From assembly GCF_011620665.1 (NCBI RefSeq), contig NZ_WOYQ01000021.1:1-64000 (forward strand): DNA of 64,000 nt. Reading direction: 5' to 3'. Source of the stretch: Microbacterium sp. Its GTDB lineage: Bacteria > Actinomycetota > Actinomycetes > Actinomycetales > Microbacteriaceae. Position 1 is the stretch's first letter. Each line of letters begins with the position of its first letter. Below the pieces are notes generated by a model that worked only from the letters and a program-made list of their open reading frames with translations, was not told where the DNA came from and made no database searches. Below are positions 43,163 through 51,842 of this stretch, one piece after another. A program made the position numbers and the translations under genes.

Positions 43163-44490
43163 TGGACTACGTCATGTTGGGCGTGGGGCTCCTCCTGACG
43201 ATCGGCACCGGCCTTTTCGTCGCCAGTGAGTTCGCGCTGGTGAACCTCGACCGCGCCGATCTCGAGTCACGCCGGGATGCCGGCGAATCGCGGCTGTCGA
43301 TGACCATCTCGGCGCTGCGGATCACCTCGACGCACCTGTCGAGTGCGCAGCTGGGAATCACTCTGACGACTCTGCTCACCGGGTACACGATGGAGCCGGC
43401 GCTGTCCGATCTGCTGCGCCCCGTCCTCATGTCGTGGGGGATCCCGGCCTCGACCGTGAGCCCGATTGCGACGGTGGTCGCGATCGTCGTCGCCACCGTC
43501 TTCTCGATGATCCTCGGCGAGCTCGTGCCGAAGAACCTGGCTCTGGCGATTCCGCGGGAGACCGCGAAGGTCGTCATTCCGTTCCAGGTGGCCTTCACGA
43601 TGGTGCTGCGCCCCGCGATCGTCGTCCTCAACGGCAGTGCGAACGGGGTACTGCGGAGCATGGGCGTCGAGCCGAGAGAAGAGCTCTCGGGCGCCCGCAC
43701 CGCAGAAGAGCTCTCGAGTCTCGTGCGGCGCTCGGCGAGCGCCGGCGTCCTCGAGGAAGACACGGCATCCCTGCTCGACCGCACGCTCACTTTCGCCCGT
43801 CTCACCACGGCCGACGTCATGACCCCGCGGCCGAGCGTGCACGCGATCGCCGCCGGCGACAGCGTCGAGGATGTCATCCAGCTCGCCCGGCGGACCGGCC
43901 ACAGCCGGTTCCCGGTCTACGACGACTCGATGGACGACATCACCGGCATCGTCCACCTCAAGCAGGCCATCAGCGTGCCCCGCGAGCGCCGAGCCGATGT
44001 TCCGGCTGCGGCGATCGCCGAGGAGCCGCTGCGGGTCCCCGAGGCGGTGCACCTGGACGCAGTCATGTCGGAGCTTCGTGCCCGCGGCTATCAGATGGCG
44101 ATCGTCGTGGATGAGTACGGCGGAACGGCGGGTGTCGTCACGCTCGAAGATCTCGTCGAGGAGATCGTCGGTGAAGTTCTCGACGAGCACGATCGCAACC
44201 GCGCGGGCATCGTCCGCACGGCTGATGGCGTTGTCTTCCCCGGTGACCTGCGACCGGATGAGCTCCGTGATCGCACCGGCATCCGCGTGCCCGAGGGTGA
44301 TGTCTACGACACCGTCGGCGGGTATCTGATGTCCACGCTGGAACGCATCCCGGTTGTCGGTGATGTCGTCGAGATCGAGGACGGCACGCTCACCGTGCAG
44401 CGGCTGGACGGACGGCGCGTGGATCGCGTGAGATTCGTCGCCGCTTCGCTGCCGGACGGCACCGGCGACGAGGCAGGTGCGCAGCGATGA
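43162..44490 (+). CDS. CNNM/HlyC-CorC family membrane protein with CBS domains
   Basis: A 442-residue member of the CNNM family: an N-terminal DUF21-type membrane domain with four hydrophobic helices (about 1-170, including MLGVGLLLTIGTGLFVASEFALVNLDR and ILGELVPKNLALAIP), two CBS domains (about 200-330, VMTPRPSVHAIAAGDSVEDVIQLARRTGHSRFPVYDDS), and a C-terminal HlyC/CorC domain (about 350-430). Bacterial CNNM proteins bind and move Mg2+ or Co2+; mycobacteria keep this pair next to guaB1. The ATG at 43162 overlaps the leader ORF stop; a GTG one codon earlier is possible. It overlaps the second CNNM gene by ATGA. Confidence 0.88.
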   Translation: MDYVMLGVGLLLTIGTGLFVASEFALVNLDRADLESRRDAGESRLSMTISALRITSTHLSSAQLGITLTTLLTGYTMEPALSDLLRPVLMSWGIPASTVSPIATVVAIVVATVFSMILGELVPKNLALAIPRETAKVVIPFQVAFTMVLRPAIVVLNGSANGVLRSMGVEPREELSGARTAEELSSLVRRSASAGVLEEDTASLLDRTLTFARLTTADVMTPRPSVHAIAAGDSVEDVIQLARRTGHSRFPVYDDSMDDITGIVHLKQAISVPRERRADVPAAAIAEEPLRVPEAVHLDAVMSELRARGYQMAIVVDEYGGTAGVVTLEDLVEEIVGEVLDEHDRNRAGIVRTADGVVFPGDLRPDELRDRTGIRVPEGDVYDTVGGYLMSTLERIPVVGDVVEIEDGTLTVQRLDGRRVDRVRFVAASLPDGTGDEAGAQR

Positions 44491-45542
44491 ACGACTGGGC
44501 AGGAATCGGCTGGCTCGTCGTGCTGCTGGCCTTCAACGCGTTCTTCGTCGGTGCCGAGTTCGCGGTGATCTCCGCGCGCCGTTCGCAGATCGAGCCTCTT
44601 GCAGAGAGTGGATCGCGCGGGGCGAGAACCGCGCTGTGGGCGATGGAGCACGCGACGCTGATGCTCGCTACCTCTCAGCTCGGCATCACGATCTGCTCGC
44701 TGCTGATCCTCAACGTGTCAGAACCAGCGATCCACCATCTGCTGGAGGGGCCTCTCGCGCTCACCGGCTGGAGCGACGCCGTCATCGGCGGTGTCGCATT
44801 CGCGATCGCGCTGCTGCTCGTTTCATACCTGCACGTCGTGTTCGGCGAGATGATCCCGAAGAACCTCGCCTTCTCGATGCCCGACCGCGCCGTGCTGCTG
44901 CTGGCGACCCCGTTGATGTGGGTGTCGAAGCTGTTCCACCCGGTGATCGTCGCGTTGAACTGGATCGCCAACCACCTCGTGCGCCTCCTCGGCGTCGAAC
45001 CGAAGGACGAAGCGGCTTCGACCTTCACCCTGGAGGAGGTGGCTACGATCGTGAACCAGTCCCGCATCGAAGGCGTCCTCGACGACGCCTCAGGTGCGGT
45101 CGCGGCCGCCGTCGAGTTCACGGACAAGAAAGCACGTGACATCGCGGTGCCGCTGTCGGAGCTGGTGACGATGCCGGAGCACACGACGCCGGATGAGATC
45201 GAACGCGCCGTTGCCAAGCACGGGTTCTCGCGGTACGTCATCGTCGATGCGGCGGGTGCCCCCGTGGGGTACGTGCACCTGAAGGACATCCTTCGCGATG
45301 CCGAGCGACCGGATGCCGGGGCTCGTGCGGATGCCCCCATCAAGCCCAAGCGCATACACCACATGGTGCCCGTCGGCGAGCAGACCGACCTCGAGGATGC
45401 GCTCGCCCTCATGCGTCGCTCCAGCCGCCACCTCGCGCAAGTGCGCAACAGCGAGGGTGAGGTCACCGCTGTGCTGTTCCTCGAGGACATCATCGAGGAG
45501 TTGGTGGGCGAAGTGCACGACGCGACGCGGCGCGGCTTCTGA
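44487..45542 (+). CDS. CNNM/HlyC-CorC family membrane protein, second of pair
   Basis: A 351-residue CNNM-type protein with the DUF21 membrane domain (about 1-150: WLVVLLAFNAFFVGAEFAVISARRS, VVFGEMIPKNLAFSMPD) and two CBS motifs (VTMPEHTTPDEIERAVAKHGFSRYVIVDAAG and VGEQTDLEDALALMRRSSRHLAQV). It ends soon after the CBS pair and lacks the C-terminal CorC domain of its neighbour, so the two may form a hetero-oligomer of long and short subunits. The 4-nt overlap with the preceding gene shows coupled translation. Transport of Mg2+ is inferred from the family. Confidence 0.88.
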   Translation: MNDWAGIGWLVVLLAFNAFFVGAEFAVISARRSQIEPLAESGSRGARTALWAMEHATLMLATSQLGITICSLLILNVSEPAIHHLLEGPLALTGWSDAVIGGVAFAIALLLVSYLHVVFGEMIPKNLAFSMPDRAVLLLATPLMWVSKLFHPVIVALNWIANHLVRLLGVEPKDEAASTFTLEEVATIVNQSRIEGVLDDASGAVAAAVEFTDKKARDIAVPLSELVTMPEHTTPDEIERAVAKHGFSRYVIVDAAGAPVGYVHLKDILRDAERPDAGARADAPIKPKRIHHMVPVGEQTDLEDALALMRRSSRHLAQVRNSEGEVTAVLFLEDIIEELVGEVHDATRRGF

Positions 45543-45565
45543 CCCGGACGCCTTGACGTCCGGGT
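45542..45565. terminator. Bidirectional stem-loop terminator, 9-bp stem
   Basis: ACCCGGACG (45542-45550), loop CCTTGA and CGTCCGGGT (45557-45565) form a perfect stem between the convergent CNNM and ene-reductase genes. Confidence 0.8.
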
Positions 45566-45572
45566 GGTGCGC

Positions 45573-46646
45573 TCAGGTGCGCGGACGTGCCCGCAGGTAC
45601 TGCGCCGGCCAGGGCGCCGCTTCCGGCTCTCCCAGCTCGGTCGCGGCGCGGAGGGCGAAATGGGGATCGCGCAGCCATTCGCGGCCGGCCAGGATCACGT
45701 CGGCCTCGCCCGCGGTGAGGATCCGGTCGGCCTGGGGGCCCGAGGTGATTTCGCCCACGGCGCTGACCGGCAGTCCGGTTGCCTGCCGGACCTCGGCCGC
45801 GAGCGCGACCTGGTAGCCCGGGCCGGGCGTGATCTTCTGGTGGGCGACCAGCCCGCCCGAGGAGACATCGAAGAGGTCGGCTCCCCTCTCGGCGGACCAG
45901 GTCGCGACGGTCGAGGTCTGCGCGGCATCCCACCCTCCCTCGGCCCAGTCGGTGCCGGACAGGCGCACGAGCACCGCGGCGTTCGGCGCGGCGGCGCGCA
46001 CCGCCGCCACGACCCGCAGCAGCAGGCGCGCCCGGTTCTCGAGCGAACCGCCGTAGGCATCCGTGCGCTCGTTCGACAGTGGCGAGAGGAACTGGTGCAG
46101 CAGGTAGCCGTGCGCGGCGTGGACCTCGAGGATCTCGAACCCGGCATCCACGGCGCGGGTGGCCGCTGCGGCGAACGCCTCGACCACGGCGTCGATCCCC
46201 GCTTCGTCGAGCGCGACCGGCTCCGCATATCCCTCGAAGGCGATCGCCGAGGGGGCCACCGTCTGCCAGCCGCCGAAGGCCTCTGGAATCGATCCGCGTC
46301 CGCCGGAGAACGGCGACCAGGTCGACGCTTTGCGCCCCGCGTGCGCGAGCTGGATGCCGGGGACGGCGCCCCGACTGCGGAGCGCGGCGACGATCGGCGC
46401 CCACGCATCCCGCTGGGCGTCGTTCCAGATCCCGGTGTCCTCGGGCGAGATCCGCCCCTCGGGGAGCACCGCGGTCGCTTCGGTGATGACGGCGCCGGCG
46501 CCGCCCGCGGCGAACTGCGCGAGATGCACGTGGTGCCAGTCGCCGGGCATCCCGTCGGTCGCGGAGTACTGGCACATCGGCGAGACCCAGAGGCGATTGC
46601 GGACAGGACGCCCGGCCAGTTCGTACGGGCTCAGCAGCAGGCTCAT
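45573..46646 (-). CDS. NADH:flavin oxidoreductase, old yellow enzyme family (YqjM class)
   Basis: A 357-residue FMN-binding TIM-barrel ene-reductase that reduces activated C=C bonds. NRLWVSPMCQYSATDGMPG at about 18-36 carries the Cys and Tyr typical of the thermophilic-like YqjM class, QLAHAGRKAS has the substrate-site His, and the Asp/Glu-rich EILEVHAAHGYLLHQFLSP contains the catalytic histidines. The ATG at 46646 is preferred over the GTG at 46694, which would overlap the divergent nnrD start. It is a single gene with a terminator at its 3' end. Confidence 0.9.
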   Translation of the reverse strand: MSLLLSPYELAGRPVRNRLWVSPMCQYSATDGMPGDWHHVHLAQFAAGGAGAVITEATAVLPEGRISPEDTGIWNDAQRDAWAPIVAALRSRGAVPGIQLAHAGRKASTWSPFSGGRGSIPEAFGGWQTVAPSAIAFEGYAEPVALDEAGIDAVVEAFAAAATRAVDAGFEILEVHAAHGYLLHQFLSPLSNERTDAYGGSLENRARLLLRVVAAVRAAAPNAAVLVRLSGTDWAEGGWDAAQTSTVATWSAERGADLFDVSSGGLVAHQKITPGPGYQVALAAEVRQATGLPVSAVGEITSGPQADRILTAGEADVILAGREWLRDPHFALRAATELGEPEAAPWPAQYLRARPRT

Positions 46647-46668
46647 CGTGTGCTCCGGTTCAGATCGG

Positions 46669-46674
46669 TAGGGT
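46669..46674 (+). promoter_or_regulatory. -10 box TAGGGT, leaderless-type
   Basis: TAGGGT ends 6 nt before the ATG at 46681. Confidence 0.6.
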
Positions 46675-46680
46675 GGCGCC

Positions 46681-47505
46681 ATGACTGCCGGCACCGAGTG
46701 GACTCACGCCGACGTCGCCGCGCTCCTGCGCGCGCCGACCGACGCTGATGACAAGTATTCCCGAGGGGTCGTGGGTCTGCTCACCGGATCGGCGCGTTAT
46801 CCGGGGGCGGCGGTCCTGGGCGTCGAGGCGGCCTGGCGCGCGGGTGCGGGAATGGTCCGCTACCTCGGGCCCGCCCGCGCCCTGGTGCTGGCACGTCGAC
46901 CCGAGACGGTCACCGCCGCTGGGCGCGTGCAGGCCTGGGTCGCCGGCTCGGGGATGGATGCCGCGCACCGGAGCTCTGATGAGAGCGCTGCGCTGGAGAG
47001 GATCCTCGCCGGGGAGGCGCCGGTCGTGGTGGATGCCGGCGCACTCGATCTCGTCAGCGCCGCCACGGCACCCCTGGTACTGACCCCGCACGATCGCGAG
47101 CACGCGGCGTTGCGTGCGCGGCTCGGGATGCCCGGCAACGCCGAGCGCGCCGCTGCTACGCGCGAGACAGCCGCTCGTGTGGGCGGTGTCGTTCTCCTCA
47201 AGGGTGCGACGACGATCATCGCGGGTCCGGACGGGGCGCTGCGCACCGTGACCAGCGGCGCGCGGTGGCTGTCGACGGCGGGCACCGGAGATGTGCTCGC
47301 CGGAATACTCGGTGCGCTGTTGGCCGGCGGTGGCGACCCGTTCGCGTGCGCCGCGAGCGCCGCCTGGCTGCACGGCCGCGCCGGGGCGGCCGCATCCCGG
47401 CGCCACGGGGGCGGCCCGCTCGTGGCCCTGGAGGTCGCCGAAGAGACGGCATCCGTCATCGGGAGGGTGCTCGAGTCACGCCGGGGCGCAGAGCCCCGTC
47501 CCTAG
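46681..47505 (+). CDS. nnrD: ADP-dependent NAD(P)H-hydrate dehydratase
   Basis: A 274-residue ribokinase-like enzyme that repairs hydrated NADH and NADPH (the S-epimer) at the expense of ADP. The family signature STAGTGDVLAGILGALLAGGGDP is at the C-terminal side, LTPHDREHAALRARLGMPG in the middle, and KYSRGVVGLLTGSARYPGA near the N-terminus. The partner epimerase domain that is often fused in bacteria is absent, so the epimerase must be elsewhere. The stop TAG overlaps the -10 box of the next gene. A TAGGGT lies 6 nt before the ATG. Confidence 0.92.
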   Translation: MTAGTEWTHADVAALLRAPTDADDKYSRGVVGLLTGSARYPGAAVLGVEAAWRAGAGMVRYLGPARALVLARRPETVTAAGRVQAWVAGSGMDAAHRSSDESAALERILAGEAPVVVDAGALDLVSAATAPLVLTPHDREHAALRARLGMPGNAERAAATRETAARVGGVVLLKGATTIIAGPDGALRTVTSGARWLSTAGTGDVLAGILGALLAGGGDPFACAASAAWLHGRAGAAASRRHGGGPLVALEVAEETASVIGRVLESRRGAEPRP

Positions 47506-47508
47506 GAT
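47503..47508 (+). promoter_or_regulatory. -10 box TAGGAT overlapping nnrD stop
   Basis: TAGGAT starts with the TAG stop codon of nnrD and ends 6 nt before the GTG at 47515. Confidence 0.55.
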
Positions 47509-47514
47509 GGGTGG

Positions 47515-48750
47515 GTGTCGAGGCGAGTCGTGCTGTGGGTTGCGTTCGCCGCCGTGCACCTCGGTGTCGCGTGGCTCGGCTTCCTGATGCCGAACGGGCC
47601 CATGGGCGACGTGTACAACGTGTACGATCCCTGGTCGGCGCAGGCGCTCACGGGCGCGGGCGTGGTCGGGGTCACCGAGGAATGGGTGTACCCCCAGCTG
47701 GCGCTGGCCCCGATGATCCTCGCTCACGCGTTCGCGTGGATCAGCGGCTACATCGTCGGGTGGGCGATCCTGGTGACGCTCGTCGACGCCGTCGCCTTCG
47801 CGGTCCTCGTCGGCGCGGCCCGCTCAGCCGGGCGCACGACGGCGGCGTGGTTCTGGCTGGCCTACACCGCGCTGCTCGGACCGGTCGGTCTCTACCGGCT
47901 CGACGGGTTCACGGTTCCCCTCGTGCTGATAGCGTGCCTGTGGCTCGTCGGCCGGCCGTGGCTCGCCTCGATCCTGATGGCCGTCGCCACGTGGATCAAG
48001 GTGTGGCCGGCAGCGGTGCTGGCCGCAGCGCTCATCGCCGTGCGGCGGCGAGGAGCGATGATCGGCGGCGCGGTCGCCGTGTCGGTGCTCACCCTGGCTG
48101 CGATCGCGTTCGCCGGGGGCGCCGAGCACGCCTTCGGCTTTCTGGCGGAGCAGAGTGCGCGGGGCCTGCAGGTCGAAGCGGTCGTCGGTACGCCCTACCT
48201 CTGGGGCGCGCTCCTGGGCCTCGACGGGTTCTGGGTCTACTGGGATCCGGGGATCGTGGCCTTCCAGGTCACCGGTGCGGACATCGACCCCGTGATCGCC
48301 GCCATGACGCCGATCCTCGCGGTCGTGGCGGCCGCCGTCGCACTGCTCGGCGGGTGGGCGGCCGCGCGCGGCGCGCGGTTTGCGGCGCTGTTTCCGCCGC
48401 TGTCGCTGGCACTGGTGACCGCTCTCATCGTCTTCAACAAGGTCGGGTCGCCGCAGTATCTCACCTGGCTCATTCCGCCGATGGCCCTGGGCCTGGTGAT
48501 CGACAGGCGTCGCTGGGTGCTGCCGGCCACGGTCGCACTCGTGGCGGCGCTGGCGACGCAGCTCGTGTACCCGCTGCTGTACGACGGCATCCTCTCGCCT
48601 GCGCTCCTGCCGGTCGCGATCCTGACCTTCCGCAACGCCACCCTCGTCGCGCTCTTCGTCTGGATGCTCGTACGACTGGTCCGGCTGCTCCGCACACCGT
48701 CCGCCCCCGCCACGCCCTCATCCGCTGAACCTCGGGAGTCCTCATGCTGA
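47515..48750 (+). CDS. DUF2029/GT87-type polytopic membrane glycosyltransferase
   Basis: A 411-residue protein with about ten hydrophobic helices and a membrane-embedded start VLWVAFAAVHLGVAWLGFLMP. The loop after the first helix has NGPMGDVYNVYDPWSAQAL, resembling the Asp-containing lumenal loop of polyprenyl-phosphate-mannose-dependent (GT87/DUF2029) transferases, and VTWIKVWPAAVLAAALIAVRR the family's central helix. It could add mannose to lipoglycans, linking with manA; that is inferred. It overlaps the small MTH1187-family gene by 7 nt. Confidence 0.7.
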   Translation: MSRRVVLWVAFAAVHLGVAWLGFLMPNGPMGDVYNVYDPWSAQALTGAGVVGVTEEWVYPQLALAPMILAHAFAWISGYIVGWAILVTLVDAVAFAVLVGAARSAGRTTAAWFWLAYTALLGPVGLYRLDGFTVPLVLIACLWLVGRPWLASILMAVATWIKVWPAAVLAAALIAVRRRGAMIGGAVAVSVLTLAAIAFAGGAEHAFGFLAEQSARGLQVEAVVGTPYLWGALLGLDGFWVYWDPGIVAFQVTGADIDPVIAAMTPILAVVAAAVALLGGWAAARGARFAALFPPLSLALVTALIVFNKVGSPQYLTWLIPPMALGLVIDRRRWVLPATVALVAALATQLVYPLLYDGILSPALLPVAILTFRNATLVALFVWMLVRLVRLLRTPSAPATPSSAEPRESSC

Positions 48751-49055
48751 TCGCCTTCTCCGTCGCCCCATCCGGGGGCGGCTCGACCGACGGCTCGGTC
48801 CACGATGCCGTCGCGGCAGCCGTCGCGGTCGTCCGCTCGTCGGGCCTCCCGCACCGCACCACGTCGATGTTCACCGAAATCGAGGGAGAGTGGGATGCCG
48901 TCTTCGCGGTCGTCAAAGCGGCGACCGAAGCCGTGCTGCCGTTCGGGTCGCGGATCTCCCTCGTGCTGAAGGCCGATATCCGGCCTGGCCGCACGGGCGA
49001 GCTCGACGGGAAGCTCGAGCGGCTGGAGCGAGCGATCGAGCAACTCGACGGGTAG
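48744..49055 (+). CDS. MTH1187/YqgV (DUF77) thiamine-binding family protein
   Basis: A 103-residue ferredoxin-like protein of the MTH1187/YkoF-type family (PF01910), which binds thiamine or a related ligand. LIAFSVAPSGGGSTDGSVHDAVAAAVAVVRSSGLPHRTTSMFTEIEGEWD is the typical N-terminal half, with a Gly/Ser loop and the conserved Glu in EGEWDAVFAVVK. It is small enough to work as a tetramer, as in characterised members. The ATG at 48744 overlaps the preceding stop by 7 nt, so the two genes are coupled. Confidence 0.85.
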   Translation: MLIAFSVAPSGGGSTDGSVHDAVAAAVAVVRSSGLPHRTTSMFTEIEGEWDAVFAVVKAATEAVLPFGSRISLVLKADIRPGRTGELDGKLERLERAIEQLDG

Positions 49056-49096
49056 CGACGGCCTGAATCCGGGTCCGTGCTCGCCGCTGCCCCGGG

Positions 49097-50299
49097 TCAG
49101 GACTCCAGCAGCCGGCGCAGGTGCGCCCCGACGGCGGCGGTTTCGATCAAGAACCCGTCGTGTCCGAAGTCGCTGCTGAGGACCACGGCATCGTCGTCGA
49201 TCGTCGTGCGGATGCCGCGGGCGACACGGTGCTGACCATCGACCGGGAACAGCCGGTCGCTGTCGATGCCGAGGACGAGGGTTTCTGCTTGAACTCGCGC
49301 CAGGGCGTCCTCGATGCCCCCGCGATCGCGGCCGACGTCGTGCGCGTCCATCGCCTCGACCAGCGTGATGTAGCTGTTCGCGTCGAAGCGTCGCGTGAAC
49401 TTGTTGCCGTGGAAGTCGAGGTAGCTCTCGACCGCGAACCGGCCGCCGTGCCCGAGGGGACTCTTGCCCGACTGCCACGACCGCTGGAAGCGCTGATTGA
49501 GCTCGGTCGGACTCCGATAGTTCAGCAGGGCCATCCGTCGCGCGAGCGCGAGCCCGCGGTGCGGGCCGTCGCCGTCGTCCGAGTCGTAGTACTCGCCGTT
49601 CGCGAAGCGTGGGTCCATCCGGATGGCCTCCAGCTGCACCCCGTTGAGCGCGATCTGGTCGGCGGTCGTCGTCGGCGGGGCAGACAGCACGGCGAGCCGC
49701 TGCAGCCGGTCGGGTTCGCCGATGCCCCACTCCAGCGCATGCATCCCACCCATCGATCCTCCGACGACCGCGGCCCAGACCTGGATGCCGAGGGCATCGG
49801 CCAGCCGCACCTGCGCGGCGACCTGATCGCGGATCGTGAGGTACGGGAAGCGCGACGCCCACTCGTAGCCGTCCGGCGCGATGGCGGACGGGCCGGTCGA
49901 ACCCTGGCATCCGCCGAGCATGTTCGGGGCGACCACGAACCAGTGATCCGTATCGATCGGCGCACCGGGTCCCACGGTGTCGCCCCACCAGCCCGCCGTG
50001 GGGTGACCGGGACCGGCCGGCCCCCGCACGTGGCTGTCGCCGGTGAGGGCATGAAGGATCAGCACAGCGTTGTCGCGCGCGACGTTGAGCTCCCCCCAGG
50101 TCTCGTACGCCAGACGGATGCCGGGAAGCTCCTGTCCGCTCTCAGTCCTGAACGCGCCGAAGGCGGCGAAGTGCCTGTCGCCCGACGGATCGCCGTCGCG
50201 CCACGCGCCCGTCGTGGGCGGGCGACCGCGGAGCAGGCGCGCATCGGCCTCCGTGATCGGTGCGCTGGGCACTGTGTCTTCGGAGGTCTGCCAGTCCAT
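49097..50299 (-). CDS. metX: Homoserine O-acetyltransferase MetX
   Basis: A 400-residue alpha/beta-hydrolase-type enzyme that acetylates homoserine with acetyl-CoA, the first committed step to methionine. The nucleophile elbow is VVGGSMGGMHALEW, with NVARDNAVLILHALTGDSH earlier and the catalytic Asp/His near the C-terminus in DSDRLFPVDGQ and SDFGHDGFLIE. It lies directly downstream of metY on the minus strand, 90 bp away. The ATG at 50299 (MDWQTSEDTVPSAP) is preferred to one at 50308; GAGAAT stands 7 nt before it. Confidence 0.95.
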   Translation of the reverse strand: MDWQTSEDTVPSAPITEADARLLRGRPPTTGAWRDGDPSGDRHFAAFGAFRTESGQELPGIRLAYETWGELNVARDNAVLILHALTGDSHVRGPAGPGHPTAGWWGDTVGPGAPIDTDHWFVVAPNMLGGCQGSTGPSAIAPDGYEWASRFPYLTIRDQVAAQVRLADALGIQVWAAVVGGSMGGMHALEWGIGEPDRLQRLAVLSAPPTTTADQIALNGVQLEAIRMDPRFANGEYYDSDDGDGPHRGLALARRMALLNYRSPTELNQRFQRSWQSGKSPLGHGGRFAVESYLDFHGNKFTRRFDANSYITLVEAMDAHDVGRDRGGIEDALARVQAETLVLGIDSDRLFPVDGQHRVARGIRTTIDDDAVVLSSDFGHDGFLIETAAVGAHLRRLLES

Positions 50300-50389
50300 G
50301 GCATCCATTCTCCCGGCACGCGCGCAGATGCGGCGCCGTGTTACGTCGCCCGGCGGGTCTGCGGACTCCGCGGGCCGCAGCGGGAGGGA

Positions 50390-51712
50390 TCAGGCGCGCG
50401 CGGACTCGGTGAGGCGCCGCGCGGCGCTGAGCGCCTGATCCAGGTCGGCCTTGAGATCTTCGACATTCTCGAGGCCGACCGACAGGCGCACGAGGCCAGG
50501 CGTCACACCCGTCGTGAGCTGCTGCTCGGGCGTGAGCTGCGAGTGCGTCGTGGATGCCGGGTGGATCACGAGCGATCGGACGTCGCCGATGTTCGCGAGG
50601 TGGCTGAACAGGCTCAGGGAGTTCACGAACTCACGCCCTGCCTGCACGCCGCCCTTCAGCTCGAACGACAGCACGGCGCCGACGCCCTTCGGGGCATAGC
50701 GGTTGGCCGCCGCGTACCAGGGTGAGGTGGGCAGGCCGGAGTAGTTCACGCTCGCGATGTCATCATGGTTCTCGAGCCACTCGGCGATTTCCTGCGCGTT
50801 CTGAACGTGGCGCTCGATGCGCAGCGACAGCGTCTCGATGCCCTGGATCAGCAGCCACGCGCTCTGCGGCGAGATGGCGGCGCCGAGGTCGCGCAGCAGC
50901 TGCACGCGCGCCTTGATGATGTAGGCGAGACCGTCGCCGACGGCATCCGTGTAGACCGCGCCGTGGTACGAGGGGTCGGGGGTCGTCAGCCCAGGGAAGC
51001 GCTCGGAGTGCTGCGTCCATGCGAACGTGCCGCCGTCGACGATGACGCCGCCGATCACGGTGCCGTGACCCCCGAGGAACTTCGTCGCCGAATGCACCAC
51101 GATGTCGGCACCATGCTCGAACGGGCGAATGAGATACGGAGTTGCGATCGTGTTGTCGACGATCAGCGGAACACCGGCTTCGTGCGCGACGTCAGCGACG
51201 GTCCGGATGTCGAGGATGTTGATCTTGGGGTTGCCGATCGTCTCGGCGAAGAACAGCTTCGTGTTCGGCTGCACGGCGCGGCGCCACTCTTCGACATCAT
51301 CCTGGTTCTCGACGAAAGTGACCGAGATGCCGAGCTTGGCCAGCGTGTACTTGAACAGGTTGTACGTTCCGCCGTAGATCGAGCTCGACGAGACGATGTG
51401 ATCACCGGCCTCGGCGATGTTGAGCACGGCGAACGTCTCGGCAGCCTGGCCGCTGGCCACCAGGAGCGCTCCGGTACCGCCCTCGAGCGCGGCGATGCGC
51501 TCTTCGACGACGGCCTGCGTCGGGTTCTGGATGCGGGTGTAGATGTTGCCGAACTCGGCGAGCGCGAACAGATTGGCCGCGTGGTCGGCGCTGTCGAAGA
51601 CGTAGGAGGTCGTCTGGTAGATCGGGGTCGCGCGTGCCTTGGTCACGGGGTCCGGAGCGGCGCCGGCGTGAATCTGCGTGGTCTCGAAGCGCCAGTTCTC
51701 GGGTGCGGACAT
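50390..51712 (-). CDS. metY: O-acetylhomoserine sulfhydrylase MetY
   Basis: A 440-residue PLP enzyme that makes homocysteine from O-acetylhomoserine and sulfide. QTTSYVFDSADHAANLFAL, YTRIQNPTQAVVEERIAALEGG and the PLP lysine in VVHSATKFLGGHGT are diagnostic, and the C-terminal VHPASTTHSQLTPEQQ is typical of the OAH sulfhydrylase class. Acts with MetX encoded just downstream. A TTGTCG-N17-TACTGT promoter on the minus strand (51767-51795) and an AGGAGCC ribosome-binding site precede the ATG at 51712. Confidence 0.95.
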   Translation of the reverse strand: MSAPENWRFETTQIHAGAAPDPVTKARATPIYQTTSYVFDSADHAANLFALAEFGNIYTRIQNPTQAVVEERIAALEGGTGALLVASGQAAETFAVLNIAEAGDHIVSSSSIYGGTYNLFKYTLAKLGISVTFVENQDDVEEWRRAVQPNTKLFFAETIGNPKINILDIRTVADVAHEAGVPLIVDNTIATPYLIRPFEHGADIVVHSATKFLGGHGTVIGGVIVDGGTFAWTQHSERFPGLTTPDPSYHGAVYTDAVGDGLAYIIKARVQLLRDLGAAISPQSAWLLIQGIETLSLRIERHVQNAQEIAEWLENHDDIASVNYSGLPTSPWYAAANRYAPKGVGAVLSFELKGGVQAGREFVNSLSLFSHLANIGDVRSLVIHPASTTHSQLTPEQQLTTGVTPGLVRLSVGLENVEDLKADLDQALSAARRLTESARA

Positions 51713-51766
51713 GGTAAGGCTCCTGCGATTTTCGGGGTGCCGGGGCGGATGCCGACGACTCCAACG

Positions 51767-51795
51767 ACAGTACGGCCCGGCACCGGCTTCGACAA
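51767..51795 (-). promoter_or_regulatory. Promoter of metY
   Basis: On the minus strand TTGTCG (51790-51795), a 17 nt spacer and TACTGT (51767-51772) form a plausible sigma-70 promoter, giving a leader of about 50 nt. I saw no SAM-I-type riboswitch fold in 51713-51842. Confidence 0.5.
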
Positions 51796-51829
51796 CCCGC
51801 GGGAAATGTGACGTAACGCGGGCTCCGGG

Positions 51830-51835
51830 TAGCGT
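51830..51835 (+). promoter_or_regulatory. -10 box TAGCGT, leaderless-type
   Basis: TAGCGT ends 7 nt before the ATG at 51843 of the SDR gene. Confidence 0.55.
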
Positions 51836-51842
51836 AGTGGTC

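Noticed and set aside
51713..51842. SAM riboswitch before metY
   Set aside because: The leader is about 50 nt and I could not find paired stems of a SAM-I or SAM-IV riboswitch.
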